A DNA stretch of 53,540 bases from Acidobacteriota bacterium (GTDB taxonomy: Bacteria; Acidobacteriota; Thermoanaerobaculia; Gp7-AA8). The stretch is taken from positions 1-53,540 of the forward strand of contig JAJXWV010000051.1 in NCBI GenBank assembly GCA_021781455.1, read 5' to 3'. Each line of letters starts with the position of its first letter. The stretch's first letter is position 1. A program made the translations under genes and the position numbers. Under the pieces are notes generated by a model. That model was not told where the DNA came from. It searched no databases and worked only from the letters and a program-made list of their open reading frames with translations. This document shows positions 1 through 8,063 of this stretch, one piece after another.

Positions 1-2
1 AC

Positions 3-86
3 AAGGCGTACTCGTTCCGCATCTACACCCGCGCCCAACGCTCTGCACTCTCATTCACCGAGCAGCCCGATCTCGGCTTAACTTAA
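3..86 (+). CDS. C-terminal tail of an unknown protein (cut by window edge)
   Basis: An open frame enters from the left edge and stops at TAA after 27 codons, ending ...FTEQPDLGLT. The mix of residues (K, Y, F, R, I, T, Q) looks coding, while the other two forward frames look less protein-like. The fragment is too short to name a family. The downstream stretch up to the next gene holds only repeat sequence, so this is probably the real 3' end of a gene read towards the convergent L,D-transpeptidase gene. Confidence 0.4.
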   Translation, partial: KAYSFRIYTRAQRSALSFTEQPDLGLT

Positions 87-140
87 GGCCATTGGGATGA
101 CAAGCTGGATGACAAGCCGCCGCGCACCCACCCAGCCACC

Positions 141-213
141 CGCGGCTCCGCCGGCTCAGAGTGACGGAGATCCGCGATCCGCCTGCGATCTGCGATCTGC
201 CGTCTGCGATCTC
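141..213. repeat. Dispersed repeats: GCC-rich repeat half plus GATCTGC-type heptamers
   Basis: The first part (CGCGGCTCCGCCGGCTCAGA...) is one copy of a repeat found again near 15.4, 15.6, 19.9, 27.8 and 29.7 kb. It is followed by period-7 words of the GATCCGC/GATCTGC type running into the stop codon of the next gene. Here the words run in one orientation only. Confidence 0.6.
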
Positions 214-1132
214 AATAGATGATTACCTCATCCCCGACGTTCGCCATCTGGTAGAGCCTGGCGATGTCGTCATCGCCCAGGCGCACGCAGCCGTGAGAGA
301 CGGACCGGCCGAGCTTGTCGGGTTCGTCGGTGCCGTGGATGCCGTATCCACTGCCGAGCTCGAGGCGGTACTTGCCGAGGACCTTTTCGAAGTGGCGCTG
401 CGGTGTGGTCACCGGCGGCACGATGATGGCGTTGCCGGCGACGATCGTTTTGCCGGGCGGCAGCTCCCGCTCCGATCCGCCGTCGTCCTCGACTACGGTG
501 TTGTTCTTGATGCGCAGCACGCGGCGGCTGCCGCCGCCGAACCACGACCAGACGCCCTCGCCGCCGCTGCTGGCCGGCTGGCCGGTGTCTGCGTCGATGG
601 CATCGCCGGGGTTGAGGTGCACGACGCGCATGCCGTTGCGGCGCGCTTCCTCCACGTAGTGCCAGTCGGGCGGCACCCAGAGCGGATTTTCGTCTTTGGC
701 GAGGATGTGGAACTTGCCGATGGGCGTGTCGAAGACGAGCGTCTTGCCATCGACGGCAAGCGTCGTCCCTTTGCCCGTCGCGCAAACGGCCTCGAAGATC
801 GTCTGCCCGTTGCGCCGGACGTAGAGCCTGTTCTCCTCGGTCGACACGAGGATCGTCTGGCCGGTGTCGGGGAGATCGCTGGTCTGCCTCTCCAGGTCCG
901 CGACTTTTCCCTGCAATGCATTGATCTCCGACGTCCGCTGTTGCTGCTGCTGGCGCAGTGCGGCAGCGGTGTTGCCATAGCGTTCGGCGATCAGCTTGTC
1001 GACGACGTCCACGCGGTCGAGGCGCCGCAGGTCGCGCATGTTGATCCATTCACCCGCAACGGCGAACGAAGCGAGTCCGAGCGCCAGCACCAGCAGCGCC
1101 CATGAGCCTAACAGTCCTATCCATCGGGGCAT
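212..1132 (-). CDS. L,D-transpeptidase (YkuD domain), membrane-anchored
   Basis: Predicted periplasmic peptidoglycan enzyme of the YkuD family, which forms 3-3 crosslinks or attaches proteins to peptidoglycan through a catalytic cysteine. The N-terminus is a membrane anchor (WALLVLALGLASFAVA, residues about 11-26). A Gln-rich coiled-coil stretch follows (about 59-85), and the YkuD domain takes up the rest. The active-site signature is intact: His in GIHGTDEP (about residue 266) and SHGCVRL (279-285). I start at MPRWIGLL, because the 20 residues upstream of it translate the heptamer repeat rather than protein. A same-strand paralogue lacking the cysteine lies just upstream, across a repeat array. 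The physiological substrate is not evident. Confidence 0.88.
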   Translation of the reverse strand: MPRWIGLLGSWALLVLALGLASFAVAGEWINMRDLRRLDRVDVVDKLIAERYGNTAAALRQQQQQRTSEINALQGKVADLERQTSDLPDTGQTILVSTEENRLYVRRNGQTIFEAVCATGKGTTLAVDGKTLVFDTPIGKFHILAKDENPLWVPPDWHYVEEARRNGMRVVHLNPGDAIDADTGQPASSGGEGVWSWFGGGSRRVLRIKNNTVVEDDGGSERELPPGKTIVAGNAIIVPPVTTPQRHFEKVLGKYRLELGSGYGIHGTDEPDKLGRSVSHGCVRLGDDDIARLYQMANVGDEVIIY

Positions 1133-1146
1133 GTGGTTTCCATTCG

Positions 1147-1231
1147 AAGTGCTGAGTACTGAGTGCTGAGTACTGAGTGTTCGAAGTCTCACTCAGTACT
1201 CAGTACTCAGCACTCAGCACTTCACTCAGTA
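1147..1231. repeat. Inverted heptamer array, GAGTGCT/GAGTACT family, site 1
   Basis: About four tandem 7-nt words (AGTGCTG, AGTACTG) are followed by a 12-nt spacer and then the reverse-complement words (ACTCAGT, ACTCAGC). It could fold into a hairpin of roughly 30 bp. It lies between two same-strand L,D-transpeptidase-family genes. Confidence 0.85.
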
Positions 1232-1240
1232 CCCGGCATT

Positions 1241-1969
1241 TCAAAAGATGTACACCCTCGTCTGTCCAACCACGATCCGCGGCCAGATGGCTTCGAGATC
1301 CGCTTCCGGCACCATGATCGAGCCGGGTTTGGGCGTGTTCGCGAGCGGGCTGTCGGGCGGCGGAGGGGAGTGGATGATGTAGTCGTTCGGGAGGACGATG
1401 ACGTACTTCCCGAGTCCGTTGGGGATCGTCGGAGGATCCGTGGGTGCGGGCTTGCCGTTCATCGCGTAAACCCAGTCAGGCACGCGCCAGCGATAATCGG
1501 TTTCCTTCGACGACACCGTGAATGCGCCCTTGGCCGGGATGAAAGTCCATCTCTTTCCGGAGCTCGAAGTGATGGTCTTCTGCGGTCCGATGGCGGCGTC
1601 CGCTTCGCGAACGACGTCCTTGCCGAAGCGGAAGTAGAACTTGTTCTTCGATGTGTCGACGGCAATGTAGAACTCCTCGGCGTTGAGCCCCTGGAGCAGT
1701 TTCATGCGGGCGTCGAGCTGCTGCGTGAGTTGCGCTTGAGTCAGGTCAATGCCCGACAGCTCCTGACGGATGCGGATCAGCTCGGCGGGATTGGTCGGGC
1801 TCGGTTGAAACAGCAGGGCTGTCTTCGTGGCGATCAGGTCGCGCTGGTGTTTGGCGTACGCGAACGTAGCCGCGGCGATGACGAGCAGCAGCATGTTCAG
1901 CCACAAAGGCGGGCGGGGGAATGATCTTCTGTCGCGAGTTGGCCGCTCGGTGCGGCGCCGTTCGGGCAT
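1241..1969 (-). CDS. L,D-transpeptidase-like protein lacking the catalytic cysteine
   Basis: A membrane-anchored YkuD-fold paralogue of the neighbouring gene. It has a basic N-terminus, one transmembrane segment (WLNMLLLVIAAATFAYA), a helical stretch (about residues 55-100) and a C-terminal domain that aligns with the active neighbour. The expected SHGC reads KPGS (214-217): cysteine is replaced by serine, and the serine and histidine before it are also gone, while the preceding His (HSPPPP, about 200) remains. The frame is uninterrupted to the stop, so this is a diverged pseudoenzyme rather than a broken gene. The start is MPERRRTER; longer versions read through the repeat at 2009-2039. A structural or regulatory role is possible. 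Use of serine as nucleophile would be unusual for the family. Confidence 0.75.
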   Translation of the reverse strand: MPERRRTERPTRDRRSFPRPPLWLNMLLLVIAAATFAYAKHQRDLIATKTALLFQPSPTNPAELIRIRQELSGIDLTQAQLTQQLDARMKLLQGLNAEEFYIAVDTSKNKFYFRFGKDVVREADAAIGPQKTITSSSGKRWTFIPAKGAFTVSSKETDYRWRVPDWVYAMNGKPAPTDPPTIPNGLGKYVIVLPNDYIIHSPPPPDSPLANTPKPGSIMVPEADLEAIWPRIVVGQTRVYIF

Positions 1970-2008
1970 GCGGGAAACAGTTGAGCTAGGCGCATGCCAA
2001 GTCCACGA

Positions 2009-2039
2009 AGTCCTGAGTCCTGAGTGCTGAGTCCTGAGA
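2009..2039. repeat. Heptamer array, AGTCCTG variant, site 2 (single arm)
   Basis: Four tandem words (AGTCCTG, AGTCCTG, AGTGCTG, AGTCCTG) with no clear inverted partner. It sits upstream of the transpeptidase-like gene and divergent from the ABC genes. The rest of this gap up to about 2179 shows no gene. Confidence 0.7.
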
Positions 2040-2179
2040 CGCAGGGCTCCTGGTCCGTACGTCGAAAATGACACACTGAGAAGACGGTCTCCGCATTATC
2101 GTTGGCAGGTGAGTCTGGTCACGGGCGTTCAGGGTCTTGCGAGCGAAGCCGTTGCCGTCCTTGACGTGGTGGTGAAGAG

Positions 2180-2875
2180 ATGGCGGTGATCCTCGAGCTG
2201 AAGAACGTCTCGGTCACGTTCGGCCATCGCATGGTCCTCGAGGACATCAGTTTTGCCGTCGAGGAAGGGGAGGACGTGGCCATCATCGGTCCGAACGGGT
2301 CGGGCAAGACCGTCCTTCTGAAGACGATCCTGGGGCTCATTCCGCATGAGGGGCAGGTGATCTGGCGACCCGGCGCGACGGCCGGCTATGTCCCGCAGAA
2401 GATCGAGGCCGACCGCAGCGTGCCTCTCAACGTCCGGAATCTCCTGGAATCGAAGGCGGCGATCATCGGCAAAGGGGAGAAGGAAATAGCCGAGGTGGTG
2501 GGCCGGGTGGGACTGACCGAGCTGATGTTGACCACACAGGTCGGGCACCTTTCGGGTGGCCAGTTTCAGCGCGCGCTGATCGCGTTCGCTCTTCTGGGCG
2601 ACCCCGACGTGGTGCTGTTCGACGAGCCGACGGCGTCGATGGACGAACCGGGTGAGGAGCAGATGTACGCCTTGATCGATCGCCTTCAGGCTGAAATGGG
2701 ACTCACGGTGCTGGTCGTTTCGCACGATATTTCGTTCGTGCATCGCCACGCCGCGAAAGTGCTCTGTCTGAATCACTCCGGACTCTGCTTCGGCCCGCCG
2801 CATGGGGTGTTGACGCCGGAGTTGCTGTCGAAGCTGTTCGATGGGACGACGCTCTACGGTCACACGCATTCATGA
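2180..2875 (+). CDS. ABC transporter ATP-binding protein, ZnuC/MntB-like
   Basis: ATPase of a metal-type (zinc/manganese) ABC importer. It has Walker A GPNGSGKT (37-44), a Q-loop glutamine (about 73), the signature LSGGQ (124-128), Walker B VVLFDEP (144-150) and H-loop SHD (181-183). The length of 231 aa is normal for the family, and the C-terminus ends in a His-containing tail (YGHTHS). The stop overlaps the start of the permease gene by 4 nt (ATGA), so the two are translationally coupled. Metal specificity is inferred from the pairing with an ABC-3 permease. No solute-binding lipoprotein gene adjoins. Confidence 0.88.
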   Translation: MAVILELKNVSVTFGHRMVLEDISFAVEEGEDVAIIGPNGSGKTVLLKTILGLIPHEGQVIWRPGATAGYVPQKIEADRSVPLNVRNLLESKAAIIGKGEKEIAEVVGRVGLTELMLTTQVGHLSGGQFQRALIAFALLGDPDVVLFDEPTASMDEPGEEQMYALIDRLQAEMGLTVLVVSHDISFVHRHAAKVLCLNHSGLCFGPPHGVLTPELLSKLFDGTTLYGHTHS

Positions 2876-3660
2876 CTGCTGCTTCGATTCTCGCCGTGTT
2901 GCTCGGCCTGTCCGCCGCCCTGGTGTCCGGGCTGGTGGGGAGCTTCGCTCTGATGAAGAGGATGACGCTGGCCGGTGACGTCATCTCCCATCTTGCCCTT
3001 CCGGGACTCGGTCTGGCGTTTCTCTGGCATTTTCCGCCGCTGGCGGGAGCAGCGGCGACGCTCTTCATCGGGATCGTTCTCATCGATCAACTGCAGCGGC
3101 GGGGTGGTCTGGTCCCGGAATCGGCGATCGGAGTCGTGTTCGTCGCGGCGTTGGCCGTCGGAACGCTGGTTACGCCGACCGAGGACCTGATCGACGCGCT
3201 GTTCGGGGGCTTCGGCGCGATCACGACGACAGGCTTCGTGCTCGGCATTCTCGGCTGTGCCGTCGTGGCGATCACGATTTTTGTCCTCCGGCACAAGCTG
3301 ATTCTCGGGATTTTCTCGCCGGATCTGGCGCGATCGCTGAGGATCAAACTCGATCGCGCGAACTTTCTCTACCTCTGCGCCTTCGGCCTGACGGTGCTCC
3401 TCGGGCTGCAGTTTCTCGGCGCGCTGCTGGTCGGTGCGATGATCATCGTGCCGCCGGCCGTGGCGCGACGGCTGGCCGGCACACTCGACCGATTCCTCAT
3501 CCTCTCCTCGCTGATCAGCATGGCGGCGGTAGGTCTGGGTTTCGCGATCTCGGCGCGATGGCACCTTCCGCTCGGTCCGACGATCGTGGCCGTGGCGTCG
3601 GTGCTGTTCGTCATGAGCCTGATCAAACAAACACCCGGCCTGAAGGGGCATGTTGCCTGA
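2872..3660 (+). CDS. Metal ABC transporter permease, ABC-3 (ZnuB/MntC-like)
   Basis: A polytopic inner-membrane protein of 262 aa with about eight hydrophobic helices. It matches the ABC-3 permease family used for Zn, Mn or Fe import. Family features include the early SGLVGSFALMKRMTLAGDVI region and the conserved loop LFGGFGAITTTGF. It forms an operon with the upstream ATPase gene (ATGA overlap). The usual third component, a ZnuA-like periplasmic binding protein, is absent on both sides, so it must be encoded elsewhere or be missing. The gene is convergent with the efflux operon, with a strong hairpin between them. Confidence 0.87.
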   Translation: MTAASILAVLLGLSAALVSGLVGSFALMKRMTLAGDVISHLALPGLGLAFLWHFPPLAGAAATLFIGIVLIDQLQRRGGLVPESAIGVVFVAALAVGTLVTPTEDLIDALFGGFGAITTTGFVLGILGCAVVAITIFVLRHKLILGIFSPDLARSLRIKLDRANFLYLCAFGLTVLLGLQFLGALLVGAMIIVPPAVARRLAGTLDRFLILSSLISMAAVGLGFAISARWHLPLGPTIVAVASVLFVMSLIKQTPGLKGHVA

Positions 3661-3680
3661 GCTCGTCATCCACCCTGTCA

Positions 3681-3724
3681 TCCCGAGCACTCGCATCGCG
3701 CAGGCGCGATGCGACTGCTCGGGA
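3681..3724. other. 20-bp hairpin between convergent operons
   Basis: Arms of 20 nt (TCCCGAGCACTCGCATCGCG and its complement) pair with one mismatch around a 4-nt CAGG loop. There is no T-run, so it is not a classic intrinsic terminator. It may still block read-through in both directions, or be a dispersed repeat. Confidence 0.6.
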
Positions 3725-3777
3725 CGACAAGGGATGACAAGTGGGGGCTGGAAGGCCGCACTCCAAGGCCCCACTCC

Positions 3778-6700
3778 TCATACCTGCAGCTTGTCGTGAG
3801 GACGAGCGACGAGCGCGTACATCGCCGGCATGAGGAACACGCTGATGAGCAGGCGCGAGAACAATCCGCCGACGATCACCATGGCGAACGGGCGCTGCGT
3901 GTCGGAGCCGATGCCGGTCGACAAGGCGGCCGGCAACAACCCTAACGCGGCGACCAGCGCGGTCATCATGATCGGTCGGAGACGCAGGATGGCCGCTTCG
4001 CGCGTGGCGTCGGCAATCGACCGGCCGTCGCGGCGGAGCTCGTTGGCGTAGGAGATGTAGATGACTGCCGTCTGCACCGACACGCCGAACAACGCCAGAA
4101 ATCCGATCCCCGAAGAGACCGAGAAGGGCGTGCCGGACACCTTCAAGGCCAGAAGGCCTCCAATCGGCGACGAAAGCACGACCGCCAGCACGGTGATCAT
4201 CGGGAACTTGAAATTCGAGTACAGCATGAACAGCAGCAGGAAGATGAGCAGGATGGTGATCGGCACGATGAACTGCAGCTGCCTGCGCGAGGCGGTGTAC
4301 TCCTCGTACTCGCCGCCCCACACGGCGCGATAACCGGGAGGGATCGACACCTTTGCCGCAACCTGCTTCTGCGCGTCCTGGACGGCGCTGGCCAGGTCGC
4401 GGCCGACGATGGAGTACTGCACGCCGATGTACCGTGAGTTGTCTTCGCGATACACGTAGGAGGCGCCGTTGGCCACCTCGATCTTCGCGAGCTCCTTCAG
4501 CGGCACCTGTTGCCCGCCCGGAGTGGCCACCAGGATGTCGCCGATGGCCTCGGGTGTCTGCCGGAATTGCGGCTGCAGCCGGACGACCAGGTCGAACGTC
4601 ATCTCTCCCTGGACGACCTGCGTGGCAGGTGTTCCGCCGACGGCCGCCTCGATCAGACCGTTGATGTCATCGACGTTCAACCCGTAGCGCGCGATCGCGG
4701 CGCGGTCCGGCGTGACGGTGAGACTCGGTTGCCCCAGCTCCTTCACCACCGTGATCTCGCTGATGCCGCGGACATGCTGCAGGACGGTCCTGATCGCCGC
4801 GGCTCGGTCTTCCAGAACACCGAGATCAGGGCCGAAGATCTTGACCGCCAGCGCACTCTTGAGCCCCGTCTCCGCCTCATCCACCGCATCCTCGGCCGGC
4901 TGCGTGTAGTTGAAGACGATTCCCGGGAAGGCCTTCAGCTTGTCGTTGATGGCATCGATGAGCTCCTGCTTCTTCTTGTACTTGCCGTTCCACTCGCTGT
5001 AGGGCTTGAGTCCGACGAAGAACTCATTGTTGAAGAAGCCTGTCGGGTCGGTCCCGTCGTCGGGACGTCCCAGCTCGTTCGCCACGACCGTGACCTCGGG
5101 AAACGAGCGAAGAATGCTGCGGATCTGCGGCGACAGCTTCGCCGCTTCCTCGAACGAGATCGTGGAGGGCATCGTGGCCCGTACCCACAGCGATCCTTCG
5201 TCGAGATGCGGCATGAACTCTGCGCCGATGGACGGAATCAGCAGCAGCGACAGAGCAAAGACGATCGCCGAGACGATCGTCGTCGCCCAGGGATGGGCGA
5301 GACAGAAATCGAGCCCATGGACGTAGGCCTTCCTGATGAGCTCGAAGATCACATTTCGCCGCTCGCGGACGCCGCGGCGCAGAGCCCAGGCGCAGAGCAC
5401 CGGAACGATGGTCAGAGCGATCGCGAGCGCGCCGATCAGCGCGAAGATGGTGGTATCCGCCATCGGCTTGAAGAGCTCTCCGGACGGGCCGGACAGCGCG
5501 TAGATGGGAAGGAATCCGGCTACGATGACGGCGACGGCGTAGAAGATCGGCCTGTCCACTTCGGCGGCTGCCTGGACGATCACGCGCCCGACCGGGAGCT
5601 TCCGGTCGCTCTCCTCGTTGAGGGCCAGTCGCCGGAAGATGTTCTCGACCATGACCACCGCGCCGTCGACGAGAATTCCGAAGTCGATCGCCCCGATCGA
5701 AAGCAGGTTCGCGGGTACGTGCTTGAGGTCGAGGCAGATGAAGGCCACCAGCAGCGACAGCGGGATCGTCACGGCGACGATCAGTCCGGAGCGGATGTCG
5801 TAGAGGAAGAAGACCAGGATGACGATCACGAGCAGCATGCCGCGCAGGAGGTTGTCCTCGACGGTGCGCGTCGTGAGCGCGATCAGGTCGCGCCGGTCGT
5901 AGAAGGGATGGATCTTCACGTCCGCCGGCAGGATCTTCGAGTTGAGCTCGCGCGTCTTCTGCTCGATACGATCGAGGACGACCTGAGCCTGCTCGCCCTT
6001 TCGCATCAGGAGCACGCCCTCGACGGCCTCGTCGCGGTTCATGTAGCCGAACTGGCCGAGCCGTGGCGCGGAGCCGATGACGACCTGGCCGACGTCCTTG
6101 ACCAGGACCGGTGTGCCGTTGTGGACGGCCACGACGATGTTCTCGATGTCCTGCGGCGTGGTGATCCGGCCGAGGCCGCGCACGTAGTAGAACTGGCCGC
6201 CCTGCGAATAGAAGCCGCCGCCGGCGTTGCTGTTGTTCGCGGAGAGCGAAGTCACGATCATCGGAACGGACAGCCCCACTGCGGCGACCTTGGCCGGATC
6301 GAGCAGCACCTGGTACTGCATCGTCGGACCGCCGAGGCCCGAGTCGTCGGCCACGCCGGGAACGGACTTGTACTGCCGCTCGACCACCCAGTCTTCGAGG
6401 ATCTTGAGGTCCATCGGCGAGCGGTCGGGGCTTTCGAGTACGTAGCGGTAGATCAGACCGGATGGCGAGAAGAGAGGATCCATCGAGGGCGTGACGCCCG
6501 CGGGGAGCTGCAGGTCCCCGAACCGCTCGAAGGCCTGTTCGCGCGCGAAGTAGTTGTCCGTGCCGCTCTTGAACGTGAGCCGCACCGACGACAGACCATA
6601 AAGGGAGATCGAACGGATCACCGTCAGGTTGGGAATGCCGTTCATCTCGACTTCGATCGGCACGGTGATGAGTCGCTCGACCTCTTCAGCCGCGTGGCCC

Positions 6701-6942
6701 GGCCACTGCGTGGTGATCTCGACCATCGGAGGTGAGAGATCGGGATAGGCGTCGACCGGAAGGCGGCGGAACGAGTAGATCCCTCCGCCGATCAGGAGAA
6801 TAGCGAAGAACATCACCAGGAACTTCTGCCGCAGCGAGCCGGCGACGATGCGGTTGATGATCGAAGTTGCTGCCTGCTCGACCGGTTCCGAGCCGTTCGT
6901 GCCGTTGCCGTTGTGCTGTTCGTCAGGAGGAGGCGTCGTCAT
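3778..6942 (-). CDS. czcA: RND heavy-metal efflux pump, inner-membrane subunit (CzcA-like)
   Basis: Proton-driven RND transporter of the heavy-metal-efflux type, 1054 aa. There is one N-terminal helix, two large periplasmic porter regions and two helix bundles. The TM4 motif DFGILVDGAVVMVEN carries the Asp/Asp/Glu pattern of divalent-cation (Zn/Co/Cd) HME pumps. The monovalent CusA type instead has an A-x-G-type motif here without the first Asp, so I favour Czc over Cus, but substrate remains inference. It is the last gene of a minus-strand operon whose coding regions overlap by 4 nt: outer-membrane factor, adaptor, pump. The N-terminus is a hydrophilic Gly/Asn-rich stretch of about 28 residues before the first helix. 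Confidence 0.88.
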   Translation of the reverse strand: MTTPPPDEQHNGNGTNGSEPVEQAATSIINRIVAGSLRQKFLVMFFAILLIGGGIYSFRRLPVDAYPDLSPPMVEITTQWPGHAAEEVERLITVPIEVEMNGIPNLTVIRSISLYGLSSVRLTFKSGTDNYFAREQAFERFGDLQLPAGVTPSMDPLFSPSGLIYRYVLESPDRSPMDLKILEDWVVERQYKSVPGVADDSGLGGPTMQYQVLLDPAKVAAVGLSVPMIVTSLSANNSNAGGGFYSQGGQFYYVRGLGRITTPQDIENIVVAVHNGTPVLVKDVGQVVIGSAPRLGQFGYMNRDEAVEGVLLMRKGEQAQVVLDRIEQKTRELNSKILPADVKIHPFYDRRDLIALTTRTVEDNLLRGMLLVIVILVFFLYDIRSGLIVAVTIPLSLLVAFICLDLKHVPANLLSIGAIDFGILVDGAVVMVENIFRRLALNEESDRKLPVGRVIVQAAAEVDRPIFYAVAVIVAGFLPIYALSGPSGELFKPMADTTIFALIGALAIALTIVPVLCAWALRRGVRERRNVIFELIRKAYVHGLDFCLAHPWATTIVSAIVFALSLLLIPSIGAEFMPHLDEGSLWVRATMPSTISFEEAAKLSPQIRSILRSFPEVTVVANELGRPDDGTDPTGFFNNEFFVGLKPYSEWNGKYKKKQELIDAINDKLKAFPGIVFNYTQPAEDAVDEAETGLKSALAVKIFGPDLGVLEDRAAAIRTVLQHVRGISEITVVKELGQPSLTVTPDRAAIARYGLNVDDINGLIEAAVGGTPATQVVQGEMTFDLVVRLQPQFRQTPEAIGDILVATPGGQQVPLKELAKIEVANGASYVYREDNSRYIGVQYSIVGRDLASAVQDAQKQVAAKVSIPPGYRAVWGGEYEEYTASRRQLQFIVPITILLIFLLLFMLYSNFKFPMITVLAVVLSSPIGGLLALKVSGTPFSVSSGIGFLALFGVSVQTAVIYISYANELRRDGRSIADATREAAILRLRPIMMTALVAALGLLPAALSTGIGSDTQRPFAMVIVGGLFSRLLISVFLMPAMYALVARPHDKLQV

Positions 6943-8063
6943 GGATGCTCCTCCGTCTGAAGGAAGATGGCGCCCTCGATGACGATCGTCTGACCGGGGG
7001 TCAATCCGCCGGTGATCTCCTGCTGGTCGCCGAGGCGCGATCCGATCTGCACCTGCTGGCGCGCGAACGTTCCGTCCGGCTTCTGCACGAAGACGAAGGG
7101 AAGGTTCTGGTCATCGCGGAGGACCGCCGAGACCGGAATGAGGATGCCCTGCGCTCGCTGCTGCGAGTGAATGGCGACGCGAACGTACATATCCCGCTTC
7201 AGCACTTCGCCGGGGTTCGGCACCTCGAGGCGAACGGCCACTGCGCGCGTGTTCGGGTCGACGATCGCGGCGATGTAATCGACTTTGCCGGACAAGTTCT
7301 GGCTGCCGGCGGTCACCTCTGCCGTGTCGCCGACGTGAACCGACGGCAGGTCTGCTTCGAAAACGTTGGCCATCACCCAGACGCTGGAGAGATCGGCGAC
7401 CGTGAACGTCGGCGTGGTGGCCGCCTGCAGCAGCTGTCCGGGGGAGACGAGTTTCTCGACGACTTCGCCGCTGATGGGGGAGTGAATGATCCCGCCGAGG
7501 TTCTCCACGGGACGGTTCTGGCGGATCGCGCTGATCGTGTTCTCGTCGACGCCGAGAGAGCGCAACTCCTGGATGGCAGCGTCGCGGTCGGCTTCGGCGT
7601 TGATGGCGTCGGTCTGCGCTTGCTCGACATCGCGCCGTGCGATCGCGTCGTTCTTGAACAACTGCTGGTCGAGGTCGGCGATGCGGCGGGTGTTGCGCGC
7701 CGTCGCTTCCGCTTTGCGCAGAGCGCTGACGTCGGCCGCGAAGTCGGGAGAGGAGACGGTTGCCAGCGCCTGGCCGCGCCTGACACGGCTTCCGATGTTC
7801 ACGAGGATCCGTGAGACGGGCCCGGAGATCGGCGACAGTACCTGCGTCGAGCGGTTCTGGTCGAAGGCGACCGTACCGGTGGTCTCGATCGTCCGCTGGT
7901 ACGGCGTAGTGGCCACGGTCGCCGTCTGAACGTTCGGCGGCAGCGCTGATTTGGCGGTGGCGGTCGTGTCCGTCGCGGGAGCGTCCGACTGCTTTTGGCA
8001 TGCCCCGGCGATGACGAGCAGCGCTACGGCACAAACGGTAAGCGTTCGGGTCAGATGGTTCAT
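6939..8063 (-). CDS. RND periplasmic adaptor lipoprotein (CzcB-like)
   Basis: A membrane-fusion protein linking the RND pump to the outer-membrane channel. A lipoprotein signal ends in IAGAC (Cys about residue 21). A barrel-sandwich half follows (TVAFDQNRSTQVLSPISG), then a coiled-coil hairpin (about 100-185), the second lipoyl half (GIIHSPISGEVVEKLVSPG) and beta-barrel and proximal domains. The length of 374 aa fits the family. The stop overlaps the pump gene by 4 nt and the start overlaps the outer-membrane factor stop by 4 nt, so the complex is translated as one unit. No N-terminal His-rich metal-binding extension of the CzcB kind is seen. Confidence 0.88.
   Translation of the reverse strand: MNHLTRTLTVCAVALLVIAGACQKQSDAPATDTTATAKSALPPNVQTATVATTPYQRTIETTGTVAFDQNRSTQVLSPISGPVSRILVNIGSRVRRGQALATVSSPDFAADVSALRKAEATARNTRRIADLDQQLFKNDAIARRDVEQAQTDAINAEADRDAAIQELRSLGVDENTISAIRQNRPVENLGGIIHSPISGEVVEKLVSPGQLLQAATTPTFTVADLSSVWVMANVFEADLPSVHVGDTAEVTAGSQNLSGKVDYIAAIVDPNTRAVAVRLEVPNPGEVLKRDMYVRVAIHSQQRAQGILIPVSAVLRDDQNLPFVFVQKPDGTFARQQVQIGSRLGDQQEITGGLTPGQTIVIEGAIFLQTEEHP

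Noticed and set aside
1147-1231. CRISPR array as an explanation of the spaced repeats
   Set aside because: Words are 7-10 nt and contiguous within each arm, there is only one spacer per locus, the arms are inverted, and there are no cas genes.
4510-6735. Very long forward frame opposite the RND pump gene
   Set aside because: It is a GC-rich antisense shadow of czcA: composition is Arg/Asp/Gly-rich without domain features, while the reverse strand encodes an unmistakable RND pump.
3778-6942. CusA-type copper/silver pump
   Set aside because: The TM4 motif has the DFG...DGA...EN pattern of divalent-cation pumps rather than the CusA pattern. Substrate remains inferred.
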